Origin: Ampelocalamus luodianensis
Lineage: Eukaryota; Streptophyta; Magnoliopsida; Poales; Poaceae
NCBI GenBank assembly: GCA_036346255.1
Contig: CM070628.1
Coordinates: 1,317,840 to 1,381,839 of the forward strand
Length of the DNA stretch: 64,000 nt
Reading direction: 5' to 3'
Below, piece by piece: positions 47,344 to 59,985 of the stretch. Below the pieces are notes generated by a model, which worked only from the letters and a program-made list of their open reading frames with translations, was not told where the DNA came from and searched no databases. The position numbers were made by a program, and so were the translations under genes. Each line of letters begins with the position of its first letter. Positions within the stretch are counted from its first letter, which is position 1.

Positions 47344-50300
47344 TGTGAGGACCCCAGTTTATTTGGCTTGTAATGCTTAACCAACCACCTGGTCCTAGCA
47401 TCACAAATCAAATAAACCGAGCCTCGAGATATGTATACTTCTGAGCAAGATACACACTTCCCACAAAAGTATGCATCAACTCCATTCCAAACATAGAGTC
47501 CAAACAAAGAACTACCAACGGAAGATAAACAAATAGCGTAAATTATTACAGCACCGGCCGAGGCCAAAAGATACACAAATAACGTAAGATAGACAGTGAA
47601 GCAAAAGTGCCATAAGATGGCTATAAACAAAGCCAATCGCGTGCCTTCACCCACAAGGCATCCGACCGACCAAGCCTAGTCGTCGACACTGAGCGGCAAG
47701 TGAACTCACGCAGTGAGGCCCTTGGGGCTCACCTTCTTCCTCTGCAACAAAAACATTAAGCAAAGCACCTGAGTACAAAGATTGTCTTTGTACCCGCAAG
47801 ACTGACGTGTGAACTAGCAGACCTGTTCATATGCTACATGTAGGCTTATTTGGTGGAGGCCATACGTTTCATTTGCATAAAGCCAACTTTATTTGCAATA
47901 ATGTAATACAATTTAAAGGCAAGTTTGCAATTCATTTTTAATGTTGAAATACAGTAAAGGTAATAATAACAAAAGAGTAAAGAAAAACAACCTAGAAGTG
48001 ACTATCCCAATAGTCACCACAACATAGCACTAATCTGATTATTCGCACAAAATCAAGTTTTAGTTAAAGGTTGTAGTCTAACTCTTGAAAAGCTTACCCA
48101 AGCGTGTCCATCACCTAGGGACGAGGCTATTCGAATAGTTTTTAACCTGCAGGGTGTACCACTGCACTCCACACTTGCACCGCCTTTAAGCCAAAGCACA
48201 CTACCAAGGTATCTTAAGCACTGACTAAGTCCTACGAGACTTTTTCCAATATTGTGTATTAACTACGAGCAGCTCGTATGGATAGAAATCCATACGCTTA
48301 CATGGTAAAGCCGAAAGACAACTACCCACTCAGGTAAAGCTTTTGGACAACTACCATGCTCCCAACACCATCCCTCCTGCGACCTCCTGCGACCCGAGCC
48401 AATACACGCCAAAGTACTAGGTCAAGAGAGGTCTCATATACTCTAGTGTGGTTAGCACGCCGAAATGCTGGATAAAAATTCACTCACAAGATGTTCGGTC
48501 CTTAATTGACCGGGCACCATTCGATCACACCCAAGAATCACACCATCTTACCATTGTGCGCGTCTAAATCATTTTATTTTGTTTTCATTTTGAGATTTGT
48601 AAATAACAAGGCATAAGAACAATAATAATTTCATGTGATCAAGATTATCGACTAAGTCGATAATCGCCTAATTCTCTGGAAGCTAGGCATGGCTAAGCAT
48701 CCGAACACGTAAACTACTAAGTGATAAGAGTTCATCCAACGAACTCTAATCACAAACAAATAACCTAGGCTCGTAGTAGATATCAATATTTCACCTACAG
48801 GATATGCACTACGATTTAACTAATCAATTTAACACAAATTAAGCAATGCATACATACAATTTGAAACAAAATAATAGATTTTAAAATCTGGGATTAACAT
48901 GATCAAAGCGCTTATTCAGGCCGCTGTTGCTCGTAATGCTCAACTGTTGCAGGATCGCTCTCGGGGTTACCGCAAATGTCGAAGCCTAACGATTGAACAA
49001 ATAACAAATAATAAGAACGAATAACACCGACAAAACTCAAATATACACAACATCAAAACATTCCAAGCTTTACACAGCAGCCTAAACATGTTCTAACACA
49101 TTTTTAGAGACAGGAAATAATTATTTGAAGTGGTGATGAATTTTCTAGCAATTTCCTAAGCTAGCATACACATTAAAACACTAGTTAAATACTTAGCAAA
49201 ATTTTAATAATGAAACATACCCAAAACCTAATCTAATAGTTAGCACACTAAAAATGAGAATATACAAAATTGGAATTACTGGATTTGGACAAACATTGAG
49301 ATAGATATGAATTTCCTAATTTGGAATATACATAAAACACCATTTAATCAACTACTGGATTTTTGATACTGAGAGACAAATCTGAAACCATTTTTAGTAA
49401 ATAGTACACTTAAAATGAAAATTAACAGAATGGTTTCATACAATTTGGAGAAAAATTGAATTAGTTATGCATTTTCTAAGTTTAAGAGAATTAACGAGGC
49501 ATCGTAAATCCATTTCTAAATATTAAAACATTTAAACCTTTTCCTACAGCAACCAGCTAGCCCCAACATCGGGAGGGACCGCGCGGAAACGGCGACCAGG
49601 TCAAACTTGACCCACACAGCGCCAGCGGCGTCGGCGTATTCTAAGAATACGCTTCGACTTAACAAAGTGCAATCTAACAATTACACAGAAATACGTTTCC
49701 GACAGCAGAAAACGTATCCTCAAGGTTACACAACCACTCACCGATAGCATGGGCCCACATGACAATGCGACTGAGCAAAAGCATAACGGTGGATTAAAAT
49801 TCTAAACGCGACAACTGAGAGGGCCCACATGGCAATGATACTGGCTAAATAGCGATTAAGAACTAAAAGGAGGTTAGGCTAACGTTGTTTGCGGCTCACC
49901 GGCGACCACGGAGGGCGGCGCGGCCGCAAGAATCGATCTAGCTAACCCGAGGGTCTCGGGGCAAAGGGGTATACCTACAGGTTCGCTAGGACCTTGCGAA
50001 CTCGATGACGGCGACGCGACACGAGGACGCCTGCGCGGTGGCGGCGAATCCGAGGCGGAGAAGAAGATGCGCTCCCACGGCGAGGACGCCACTGAGCTTC
50101 TAGAAGACTCGGAAAGTGCGCCTCGGCTCGCCTTGATCCCGTGAGCAAAAAGCATAAGACGATGACGACGAAGGAGGTCCGAGCGGCCGGAATCGCCGCG
50201 GCGGCGAATCACCGAGCTTGGGGAAAAATCGGTCGCACGCCCGCAACGATGCACCAAAGATGAAAATGAAGCCACCGTTAGACTCGGTGGATCGGGCGAT

Positions 50301-51491
50301 CCTAAAGGATCGACGTTGAGGTAAGAGACTCTTTGGAGCACAAACGAGCTCGCGGGCCGCAGCGAACCGGAGTTGAGACGAAGAAGTGGCTCCGGACGAT
50401 TCACCGGGTGCCACGAGCTCGGGATGGGAAAAATGGATGCGCGAGGAACAATGTAGGCGGCGAGAGGGTTGCGAGCACAAGCGCAACGAGGTGGTGGCGC
50501 TGTTCTCTCCTTCTTCTCCGCCAAACCGAGAAGTGGGCGAGAGAACAACAGAGCGGGAAAACGAGATGTGAGTGATCGCGGTGAGGTAATGAAGGTCCGC
50601 GACACTTCGGAGAAGGACACGCGTCCACGACGTGGCGGCGACGAGTCGCGTGGCACGCATGCGATTTGCCGGCGAACTCGGCGAGCGCGGAGAAGACGAG
50701 GACGACATCGACAAGGAGGGCCCATATGTCGCCGACGGCGTCGAGCGGTGCGAAGTCGGACCAAGTGTGGCTCACGATTTGGTCCGACTCGATCAAGAAG
50801 ATGTCGACCGTTGGATCTAGGATGGACGGCGAGATCAATGTATGCATTCTGACAGTCGACGAGACAAGCAATGAGGACCGTGCGATCTTCATCGGACGGC
50901 TGATAGCCATCGGGCTCGCGCGGTGCAGCTAGGCGGTGCGACCGAGTCAAGTGGCGCGGTCGGACTCGAGCTCGAGTTGGGTTCGAGCCCGATAAACAGT
51001 GATTTCAGATTTGATTTCAAAAGGCTGAGCGGGTTTGGGGAATTTTTAGAGATAGCTCCCGAGCTCCAAAATTCTGAAATTTTATGGAGCTTGCTAGGAA
51101 CGAGGACAACCTTGTGTAATTTTTCCAGAAATTTTCATGCACTGGATTTCTCCCAATAAAATTCACAAGCTGCTGTCCAGAGGTTTGACCAGATTTCTAA
51201 ACTGGTTTGACTTGGCCATTTGAAATAGCAACCAAAATCTAAAAATTGTGAAATTTTTCAGAGAGGTAGCTAGGATGGTCAAGATGATAGGAAAATTATT
51301 TTCAGAGGATGATCACAAGTTTGAAGGCTAGAATTTGTTGACAACAATTTCCAATCACAAGAATTAAATTCTAAAATTGAAATTGCTAGAAAAATTTGGA
51401 AAACTTCCAAATGATTTGTGAGACAACAAAAGTTTTATTTCTCCTCAAAATTTTACATTTGAAATACAAACCCTAAGTTAGGGCTGTTACA
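47344..51491 (-). repeat. 5' LTR (element orientation) of element T
   Basis: 4148 bp. It matches 38452-42580 over its full length. AT-rich stretches are identical over hundreds of bases, and differences cluster in GC-rich words. The 358-codon frame at 49874-50950 lies entirely within this LTR and is broken in the other copy. Confidence 0.92.
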
Positions 51492-51496
51492 ACGGC

Positions 51497-52623
51497 CAAG
51501 CTCGGTGACGTGGAAGGAAGTGGCGGCGCATGCATGCGGCGTGGCCAAAGCCGAGCGCGACTGCGGCGACGCGTCACGTATGTCTGCGGCTCCTTGTGGT
51601 GTGACGGTTGGCCGACGGAGCTATGGCTCGGGACGCGGCATCGAGGGAGAGCAACAATGGAAGACGGCGCATGCATGCGGTGGCACCGAGAAGACGACGT
51701 ATGGTGGTAGTCGCACACCTAGCACGCGCGGCGGTAAAATCTTTAGTGTTAAATCGCGTACCACTTTCCGATTTTTAGTTGTGCATGTTGCATTATCGTC
51801 ATGAGCAAGGCATCATTTCATACATGGTTAGTGAGAATATTAGTTAACAAAACAATAAAATCATGTTTTTGAAATGTTTTACAAAAGAGGTAATTAGAGT
51901 ATGTTTAGGAGCAACAATAAGCTTCTGTCTTTTTATATGCTAGTGAATGGAGAAGTGATGTTGGATTAAATAGCTTTGGGAGATTGACCCAAAAGAGCAC
52001 ACTAACCTGAAAAACAAGTAATTTTACTAGCTAAATCCAGTGGTTAAAATGTTTGATAGTGCTTAGTAACCTGTAACAGCTAGATGAACTGAAAAGATAA
52101 TCTAAGAACAATTGGAGATGACCTTGGGCTAATGTCGTACTAATGCAAGTGGCTAGAAATTATGATGTCTTGCTTAGCCCTTAGGGTTTTATCTAACAGA
52201 GACAACCAATTAGAAAAACAAGGATTAAAATTGGTCTTTCCTTGTAAAACAATGAACCTCTTTTCAGTGAGATGAATAGTTGACTTAGTAGTTGTGAGAT
52301 GATTAAATAAACTCATTTTTCTAATGGAATTGTTGAGATATTGAGGATAATTAGAAGTAGAGCAGTGAGCTAAAGTCATGTTAAATACAAAGATCAATTA
52401 AGTAAACCTCTTATTAACTAGCCATTAGTATTTAATCTAAAAGAGTAAAATTATTTAGAAGGCTAGAGTTAGGTTATGTGAATGTCAAATGGCAGTAACC
52501 TTATGCCATGGATATGGCAAAAGCAAGAGTAGCAACGAGTCTTTGGGATGGTTGGTAAATTTGATAAAGCAATTAGAGATTAGAAATCATTAGTATGTAC
52601 TTAGAATAAAGTCATAAGATCTT
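51497..52623 (+). other. B LTR segment between elements T and C
   Basis: GC-rich for 250 bp, where GCATGCATGCGG occurs twice, then AT-rich. No gene recognised. Confidence 0.45.
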
Positions 52624-55020
52624 TGTAATACCCTGTTTTTGTTCGGGAAAGAAAGGTTTATTCGGGGAACTTCGGCTAGCGTTAAATTTTCGTTTTTCGT
52701 AGAGGATGAGGGTTTTTGGGCCTCCTGTAGCCTTTCGGGCCTTGGCGGCCATGGGCCTAGGCCCATGCGCCTCTCCTCCCCTTGGTGCAAACCCTAGCCC
52801 TCCCCCTTTTATTCTTTGGCCGGCCACCCCTCCCCTTCTTTTCCCCCTTGGCCGCCACCCCTCCCCTCCTCTCCTCTCCTCCCTTGCGCCCTGCCTTGGA
52901 GCCGCCCCCATCTCCCCTTGTGGCTGCTCCTCCTGCTGTGGTGCTGCCCCAACCGGTCTCCGGAGTTTCCCCGCGGTTGGTGTTCGCAAAGATTCGAGGC
53001 GGGCTGCTGGTTGTTTCGGCCAAAGGAGGGGAAAAGGAGGAAGAGCTTCACCGCCAAGGAATCCTTCCCCCTACTCCCTGGTTGCAGCAAGGGTAACGAT
53101 GCCGATCCTCGTGGTTTGATTGTTGTTAGAAGTGTTTTGGTTACGTTTTTGATTAGGCAAACCTGCTGAAAATTAGAAGCTGTTTCTGTCCAGTACGTTG
53201 TAGAGGGTGTTTCGGTTATTTTTAGGCAGAATCTGAAGGCTTGGTCTCCTAGAGATATCTAGGTCTTGTTCTTACGTTTCAGTGGCCGCCGAGTTCACTC
53301 AAATCCGAGGTCCGAGTCAAAAGTTATGATAGAATTAGTCTTGACTGTCCAGAATCCTGACGAGATTCTGCAGTCAATTTGTAAATTGTATAAGAAATTG
53401 TTATTCACAGATTTTGAACTTGGTGTCTCCTAGAAAATTGAAGTATCCCTGTCAGGTTTAGATGGCCACTGAGTTTACTTGATTCCGAGTTCTGGGTCAA
53501 AAGATATGTCTGTTTTATCAGTCGCTGCCAGAAACCTGACGTGATTAATCTGTCTGTATATTTTCTATATTATGATAGAGAAGTTGGAAGAATCTGAAAG
53601 TTCACCCAACTAGGTTATTGTAGGTAATTCGATAACCTTTTCAGATTGGTAAAGAACGCTCAATTCGGAGTTGTAACATAGAAGTTATGATCAACTGAAT
53701 ATTTCTGCTGAATTTTGGTAGGCTGAATCTGTGCTGAATGTTCAAACAATTATTAGCCTATTAATTTGACCAAATTGGTTTGTCGCGTCAACTAGAGTTT
53801 TGTAGTTAGACCAGTTAAGAATCTACAGAAATTGGGTTTGCTATTTTTTGACTTCCAGGCTGTGAGTTATGTTAGTCCCCGTGTTGCTGTCCAGGATTTT
53901 CTTATTGGACAGACTCCGCTGTTTTTCAGTCTATGCGATATAGGATTTAATTGACTCCTAATAGAAGCAAAATAGAACACCGACTAGTTGAGCTGGGTAT
54001 CATGTATACTTATTAAGTTATTTCGTTGGTTTAGGCGGCGAAACTTCGGGTGTAAGAGCGCCTTCTTTGCCAGATAACGCTTCGCAACGCGGAAAGCAAG
54101 TACCATGTTTATTTGGATGTTTGTGCATTGTGGTTTTAGCATGAGTTGTTTTGGTAACTTGTGAGACATGTGAAATGACTTATTCATGCCTTGTTCAATA
54201 CATTGAGTTCATGAATAGAAGTGATGTTATGGTATATTTCATTTAATTGTTGCATGCATTCATTGACATTTGACGTCCACGGGAGTGGATGAGAACCACC
54301 ATCAATTCCAAGATGGTTGGATAAGACCCATTAATTCCAATATGGGCAATGTTGGACACCGTATGAAACGTTCTTCATACGGAAGTGGATCCGCATTTTT
54401 GTTAAGATGCGGGCTTGAGTGATCACCGACGGTGTTCAGCGGCTATACCGATATCTGGCGTGTGTGCGATCCATTCCTTGATTTGAGCATTCATATCATG
54501 TATTCATAAGAAATCCAATGTGTTATGATCGAACCCAATGATGTTATGTTTGATCTTCAATGAATGAATGTTTTTCTTAATCATTGTACTTGCCGAGTCA
54601 TGGACTCACTCTTGCTTTGTTTGTTTATTTCTAGGTGATCGTTGATGAAGTTCACTTGGGAGGGAGTAGATGAGCACTACTCGAATAATGCACTTCACAT
54701 TAGACTCATTGCTATAAGAAATAATGATTCTTTTTGTCATCTTTTGGTTTGTAATAAATAAATTTAGTCATGGATGGTACCTTTATGATCAATGAGAACA
54801 TAGATGAGAACTTTAAGTCATATGGTTATTTGTTATCTTAGCTCATTATCGTTGATTCATGTTTAGACCTTAGAATTGGATTTCATGACTAGTTTTGATT
54901 ACTTGTGTGTTTTGTTGTGTGGAACCTCCGTAATCCTCGTTTACAAAGGAGGTTACTGCGAATTTAGTTTTTGACTTAGGGTAGTTGCATTCCGTGCTCG
55001 TCTTTGAGTTGGGGTGTTCT
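52624..55020 (+). repeat. 5' LTR of element C
   Basis: 2397 bp, starting TGTAATACCCTG and ending GGGGTGTTCT, where the partner ends GGGGTGTTACA. The GC-rich 52680-53100 part yields overlapping frames on both strands that are compositional. Confidence 0.92.
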
Positions 55021-55023
55021 GAT

Positions 55024-55034
55024 TGGTATCGAGC
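55024..55034 (+). other. Primer-binding site of element C
   Basis: TGGTATCGAGC sits at the LTR border. The tRNA-Met site would read TGGTATCAGAGC, so one A is missing from a CAG. Confidence 0.8.
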
Positions 55035-55196
55035 GGGCTTTAGGTCCGTGGTTAAAATAAAATTATTAAATTGACACACCGCGTACGATAGGTTGGGTTG
55101 GGCAATTCGTTGTTTCCGCAATTTTCTTGTTGTTATGATTTATTTGTTGTGCAACCGTTGTTGATTTAGTCTTCGTTCCGTTGTGTTGTCCTTAGA

Positions 55197-56400
55197 TGGC
55201 GAGAGGTAGAGGCCGTGGCGCCCGCCACCGTGGTCGCGGCCGTGGGCGTGGTCCGGTTGCCGCAACGTCCGCAGAAGAGACTGGCTGGTGGGGTTAATGA
55301 GGAGGTTGCCTCACCGCCAACCACCGTGGAAGCTCAAGCTGCCGCCGATGCTCGGCGGTGTCGGCGATTATTCGAAATCTTCAAAGGGAGAACGAGCAGC
55401 TCGTCGGCGGTGCGTGCGGCTTATCCGCCGCTCCCGTTCTCTGCGATCGCCGTGGATCTGCTGCTGCCGCCATGGCAGTCCGGTTGTTGCCGCGATTCCA
55501 CCGAGACTAGGATGAGTCTTCGTGAGTGGATGACGCTTACCGACACGCTTGATGGGCGGTACCCGATTCAGCAGCAGATTGGCTCCGGTACATGGAGCGT
55601 CGATTCGAGCATTGGAGATGAACTTCGGCGCAAAGGGTTCGTTTGTGGCCTTTCAACGAAGGGTCAAGCCGATATCGGTGGGAAGGGGTTCTCGTCGCTA
55701 GACCCCAGTGCAGGACCGCCATTTGGGAAGTTTTGTGGCACGATTGAGCCAAGTACTATCCGGATTCTTTTATTGAGAGGATGGAGCGGTCATTGCTAGT
55801 GTTGACTCAAGGCAATAGGTCAAGATCGAGTGCGAGATGGAGTTCAACAACTGCACGCGCTTTGTACATTGTGGCTGATGACTTGGAGAAGGCCAAGAGG
55901 TTTCGCGGGGTCTCCTTCAGGAGTATCGTCGATCTTGGGAGCCTCGGTTTGCGTGATTTCAAGACCTTGTGGTTGAGCAGAGCTAGAGGATAGAGCAGAG
56001 AGGAATTCTCCTTCGCAGAGGCAATCGGTGGTGGCACTACTTACATTGGTGGTTACGGTGGTGGCGTAAGAGGAGTTTTGGTGGTGGAGGTGGGTCCTCT
56101 CGTGGCCTACTTCCAAGAGGTTTCGAGGAGCCGCCCATCTCGTCCGGCCTCAGGGGCGATCTTTTTCTTGGCGCCACGTTTTCTTCTTCCACACCTCGAT
56201 CGCCCATTCGAGTCAAGGTATGAAATGTTTTAAGTGTGGAGAGGGCATCGTGCGTCGAATGTTCTTTCGAGAGGACTTGTCGTCGGTGTGGTCGAGAGGG
56301 CCACAAGCTTTCTGTTTGTGCGAGAATCAGCAAGTATCATCAAGTGGGAAGCGATTCAGCAGCGTCGTCCTCTAGTACTCCTCGGGCTCGGTTCGGACTC
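55197..56400 (+). pseudogene. gag of element C (frames interrupted)
   Basis: ATG at 55197 opens MARGRGRGARHRGRGRGRG, an Arg/Gly-rich Gag head usual in this lineage. Capsid-like pieces follow around 55530-55990, after frame changes. Near 56222-56320 are two zinc knuckles, KCFKCGE-GHRAS and CRRCGREGHKLSVC. The 194-codon frame at 55215-55799 is the same locus in a shifted frame. Confidence 0.78.
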
Positions 56401-56559
56401 TGGTTGCACCTTTTGTGCCTCGGTTCTCACCGGGATGGGTTCCACCGGCGTTCAGACTCCTGCGCCTCCGACCGGTTCTTGGAACCCTGCTCCATCTGCT
56501 CGCCCTCATTCTCACTGCTGCAGTTCTGCCCCTCCTCTCGAGTGTTGGTGCGTCCTCGC

Positions 56560-56960
56560 TCGGCACCTTTGGGAGTCTACGCCATGCCCACCCCTGCACC
56601 GTGGGCATACGATGTGGTGACAGTACTTTATTAGTTGATTCACATGAGGCTTTCTGTTACATTTGATTCGAGGCTACTTATTCTTTTGTGTCCTTAGATT
56701 TTGTTAAAGGCGGGTTTGAGTGTGCAATCTATTTCGAATCTGTGGTGGTCGAGTTCCCTGGAGGTCTTATTTCTAGCTCTGAGCTTTGTCCTGTTTGCAC
56801 TATCACTATAGAAGATGAAAATTTCATTGCCAATCTCATGGTGATTGATTATCACCTTTTGATGTTATCTTGGGTATGGATTGGCTATTCTTTACCGTAC
56901 CAAGATTTGTTGTTTTGGAAGACGGTGACTTTGCAGCTCCGTCGGAGAGGAACTAGTGTT
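56560..56960 (+). pseudogene. Aspartic protease region of element C
   Basis: It reads TLLVDSHEAF, then breaks at about 56665 where D-S-G-A is expected (the DNA reads GATTCGAGGC). SLDFVKGGFECAIYFESVVV, ELCPVCTITIEDENFIANLM and a DVILGMDWL-like string in a shifted frame follow. The active-site break matches the one in element T. Confidence 0.72.
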
Positions 56961-57139
56961 TGAGGCGGTCGCCGTTTGATTCCTGTGTGTGTTGGCTAGT
57001 CTGTTTCCTAGTCGTCGAGCCTCGAACATTGGGTTTCTTTGGTCTCTTAGCGAGAAGTCTCGAATCTCCACTCCGTATTGAAGATATTACGGTGGTGAAT
57101 GAATTTCTGACGTGTTTCTGTGGAGCTTCTGGTATGCCT

Positions 57140-58420
57140 CGAACGTGAAGTGGAATTCGGATAGATCTTGTTCCGAACCCACCTATTTCGATGTCTCCAT
57201 ACCGCTTGGCACGACCATTCCGGAGGAGTTGAAAAAGCAACTGGATGATTTGCTATCCAAAGGTATGATTCGCGTAGTGTATCGCCGTGGGAGCTCTGTT
57301 ACATTCACTAGGAAGAAGGGCGGAGTTGGCGTATGTGTGTGGACTACAGGGCTCTTAATCAAGCAGCGTAAAGAATAAATATCCGTTGCCCGTATTGAAG
57401 ATCTCTTTGATCGGTTGAAGGAGCTAAAATATTTTCCAAGATTGACCTTGATCGAGTTATAATCGATTCGAGTTCGCGAGCAAGATATTGAGAAGACGAC
57501 TTTCTCTACAAGGTATGGTCATTATGAGTATAAGGTTATGTCATTTGGACTAACTAATGCTCTAGGATTTTCATGGAAGCCATGAATAGTATGTTGCACC
57601 CTTATCTTGATGATTTCGTCGTAGTATTTATTGACGACATCTTGATTTATTCCAAAACGGAAGAGGATCATGCTCAACATTTGAGGTTGATATGGAGACC
57701 TTGAGAGTGAACCAATTCTATGCCAAATTGAAGAAATGTGAATTCGGATTTACGAAGTTGGGTTTGGGCCATGTAATCAATCAAGAGGGCATTTTCGTCG
57801 ATCCAAGTAAGATTTCAACGATGGTGGAATGGAAGAGACCAACCAATGTAAAAGAAGTGAGGAGTTTTCTGGTTTGTTTGGTTACTCACCGGCGTTTCGT
57901 GGAGGGTTTCTCTACCATGGCTAGACCAATGTCTCGGTTGACCTGAAAGGTGTCAAGTTTCAGTGGACGGATGCGTGTGAACGAAGTTTACGTACTTTGA
58001 AGGATAGATTGGTGACCGCTCCAATTCTCACCCTTCGAGAACTGTGGAAGCGGTTCACTATTTATTGAATGCGTCTAGAGTTGGGCTTGGTTGTGTTCTT
58101 ATGCGGGATGGCAAAGTGATTGCCTATGCGTCTCGGCCAAGAAGCATGAAGAGAACTATCCTACTCATGACCTAGAGCTTGCGCGAGAGTAATCGGCTTT
58201 AAAGATCCGCGCCATTATTTGTATGGCGAATCTTGTGACATTTTCACCGATCACAAGAGTCCAAATACATCTTTACCCGAAAGATTTAAAACAGAGGAGA
58301 GGAGATGGTTGGAGTTGATAAAGGACTATGATCTCACCATTGGTATCATCCGGCAAGGCAAATGTTGTAGCCGATGCCCGAGTGCATAGCGACACCTCCT
58401 ACCCTCGCTTGTCTCATCGC
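57140..58420 (+). pseudogene. Reverse transcriptase and RNase H of element C
   Basis: It reads DVSIPLGTTIPEELKKQLDD, LLSKGMIRV, then in shifting frames the KNKYPL-like segment near 57375, EKTTFSTRYGHYEYKVMSFG, YLDDFVVVFIDDILIYSK (57600-57655, catalytic residues intact) and LKKCEFGFTKLGLGHVINQE. RNase H continues with FTITEG-like and EDHAQ sequence to about 58400. At least six frame breaks, several at CAG or C runs. Confidence 0.85.
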
Positions 58421-58559
58421 TGATTTTGAGCGTATGGATATATCTTTTGCTTTGCGGGTACCGCCGAGACCGAGACCCGTTTGCTTCTTGAGTCGACCAT
58501 TCCGTAACGCAGTACGGAAGCACAACAACATGATCAAATGCTCCAGCGTGTGAGCGCCT

Positions 58560-59480
58560 AGATGAAGGCAAGCAAGGCCATTTTGGTATAGATGATTACG
58601 GTACTTTGCGATTTAAAGGTCGCCTTTGTGTGCCACAGAGGCCTGATTAAAGATGAGATTCTAAAGGAAGCCCACTGTACCCGTATCTTGTACATCCAGT
58701 GAGACCAAAATGTACAAAGATTTGAAGAAGAATTTACGGTGGAAGAGAATGAAAGTCGATATTGCGCAAAGATGTGGCCTCGTGTGGGATCCGCCCGGTA
58801 GTTAAAGTGAACATAAGCGGCCGGCAGGATTGTTGCAACCTTTAGAGGTTCGGTGTGGCCATGGGATGACATCTCCATGGATTTTGTGGTTGGTTTACCT
58901 CGCACTCAGCGAGGAAGGATGCTATATGGGTGATAGTGGATCGGTTCGATGAAGTACGCACATTTCATTCCTATTCGAACCATCAATTCTGCGAGCGATT
59001 TGGCTCCACTTTATGTGCGAGAGATAATGCGGTTGCACGGGGTGCCAAAGACTATTGTTTCCGACCGAGATGCCAAATTTGTTTCCAAGTTTTGGGAGAG
59101 TTTGCGAGTGCTTTGGGCACGCAACTCCGTCTTAGTATGCATTCCACCCTCGCAGACGGATGGTCGATGCGGCGCATAATTCAAACCTTAGAAGATATGC
59201 TCGGTGTTGTGTTTTATCTGGAAGGGTGGTTGGGAAGATCACTGGCTTTGGCGAGTTCGCCTATAATAATAGTTATCACGCCCGATTCGAGTGCACCATT
59301 TGAAGTCCTTTATGGCGGAAATGCAGATCTCCGTTGTGTTGGGATGCGGTGGGAGAGGGCGGTTTGGGTCCGAATGGGTTCAACAAACCGTGGCTAGAGT
59401 GGTGAAGTTAGAAGGAACTTGTTAGCTGCTCAGAGCCGGCGGAAAAGCTACGTAGATGTCGGAGGCGAGAATTGGAGTTC
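58560..59480 (+). pseudogene. Integrase of element C
   Basis: Zinc-finger side: GRLCVPQRPD, LKDEILKEAHCT and TKMYKDLKKNF. Core: ISMDFVVGLPRTQRG (first Asp), AHFIPIRTINSASDLAPLYV, LHGVPKTIVSDRDAKFVSKF (second Asp) and PPSQTDGR. The third catalytic Glu region is frame-shifted. The order and spacing fit gypsy integrase. Confidence 0.83.
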
Positions 59481-59539
59481 AATGTGGTGACGAGGTCCTT
59501 CGAGAGTATCGCCTACCAAAGGCGAGAATGCGTTCGGTA

Positions 59540-59900
59540 CTAAAGGAAAGCTTAGCCCAAGGTACATCGGACCGCTTCCGGTTGTGGCAAGAGTTGGAAA
59601 TTTGGCTTACCGTTTGATCTTCCGAGTCTATGAGAGGATTCATAATGTGTTTCATGTGTCCATGTTGAGGAAGTTCTTATTTGACCACGAGCATGCAATT
59701 CCAATGGAGCCGTTGAGCATTGAACAGACCTTACTTTTGAGTCCCGACCAGTAAAATCTGGACAAATCAGAGCGGGTTTTGAGGAATAAAACCTCAAGTA
59801 TGTCAAGATTCTTTGGTCTCATCAATCGGAGAAAGAAGCCACTTGGGAATCGGAATCTGCATGCGCGAGCATTATCGCACCTTTTTGTTCTTTGGTGCGT
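59540..59900 (+). pseudogene. Chromodomain end of element C polyprotein
   Basis: It reads PRYIGPF-like, AYRL, VFHVSMLRKFLFDHEHAI, then VLRNKTSSMSRFFGL, which shifts to a WSHQSEKEATWESESAM-like string and ends before the polypurine tract. The domain binds methylated histone H3 in known chromoviruses. Confidence 0.75.
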
Positions 59901-59971
59901 ATTAATTTTGTTTTCAATTCCTTAGACTTCGCTCTTGTGTCCGTGGCGTGAGTAGAATTCGGGTCGAATTC

Positions 59972-59985
59972 GTTAAGGGGTAGAA
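59972..59985 (+). other. Polypurine tract of element C
   Basis: TTAAGGGGTAGAA lies immediately before the 3' LTR start TGTAATACC. Confidence 0.82.

Larger units (their letters stand above)
38452..51491 (-). mobile_element. Complete 13-kb Ty3/gypsy chromovirus with ~4.1-kb LTRs (element T)
   Basis: Flanked by the duplication acggc (38447-38451 and 51492-51496). The LTRs (38452-42580 and 47344-51491) have TGTGAGGACC...CTGTTACA ends. On the minus strand the internal order is tRNA-Met primer site, gag with zinc knuckle, protease, RT, RNase H, integrase, chromodomain, polypurine tract. This gene order and the terminal chromodomain place it in the chromoviruses, and the very long LTRs suggest the Tekay/Del branch. 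The coding region is broken by many 1-3-base losses. Confidence 0.93.

Noticed and set aside
49874..50950. 358-codon minus-strand frame, the longest in the window
   Set aside because: It lies fully inside element T's GC-rich LTR, has an Arg/Ser/Pro-biased composition with no known motif, and is broken in the other LTR copy (41418-41954).
52612..53119. Overlapping 88-137-codon frames on both strands, repeated at 60040-60501
   Set aside because: These are the same GC-rich LTR segment of element C in two copies. Open frames occur on both strands, as expected from low stop-codon density.
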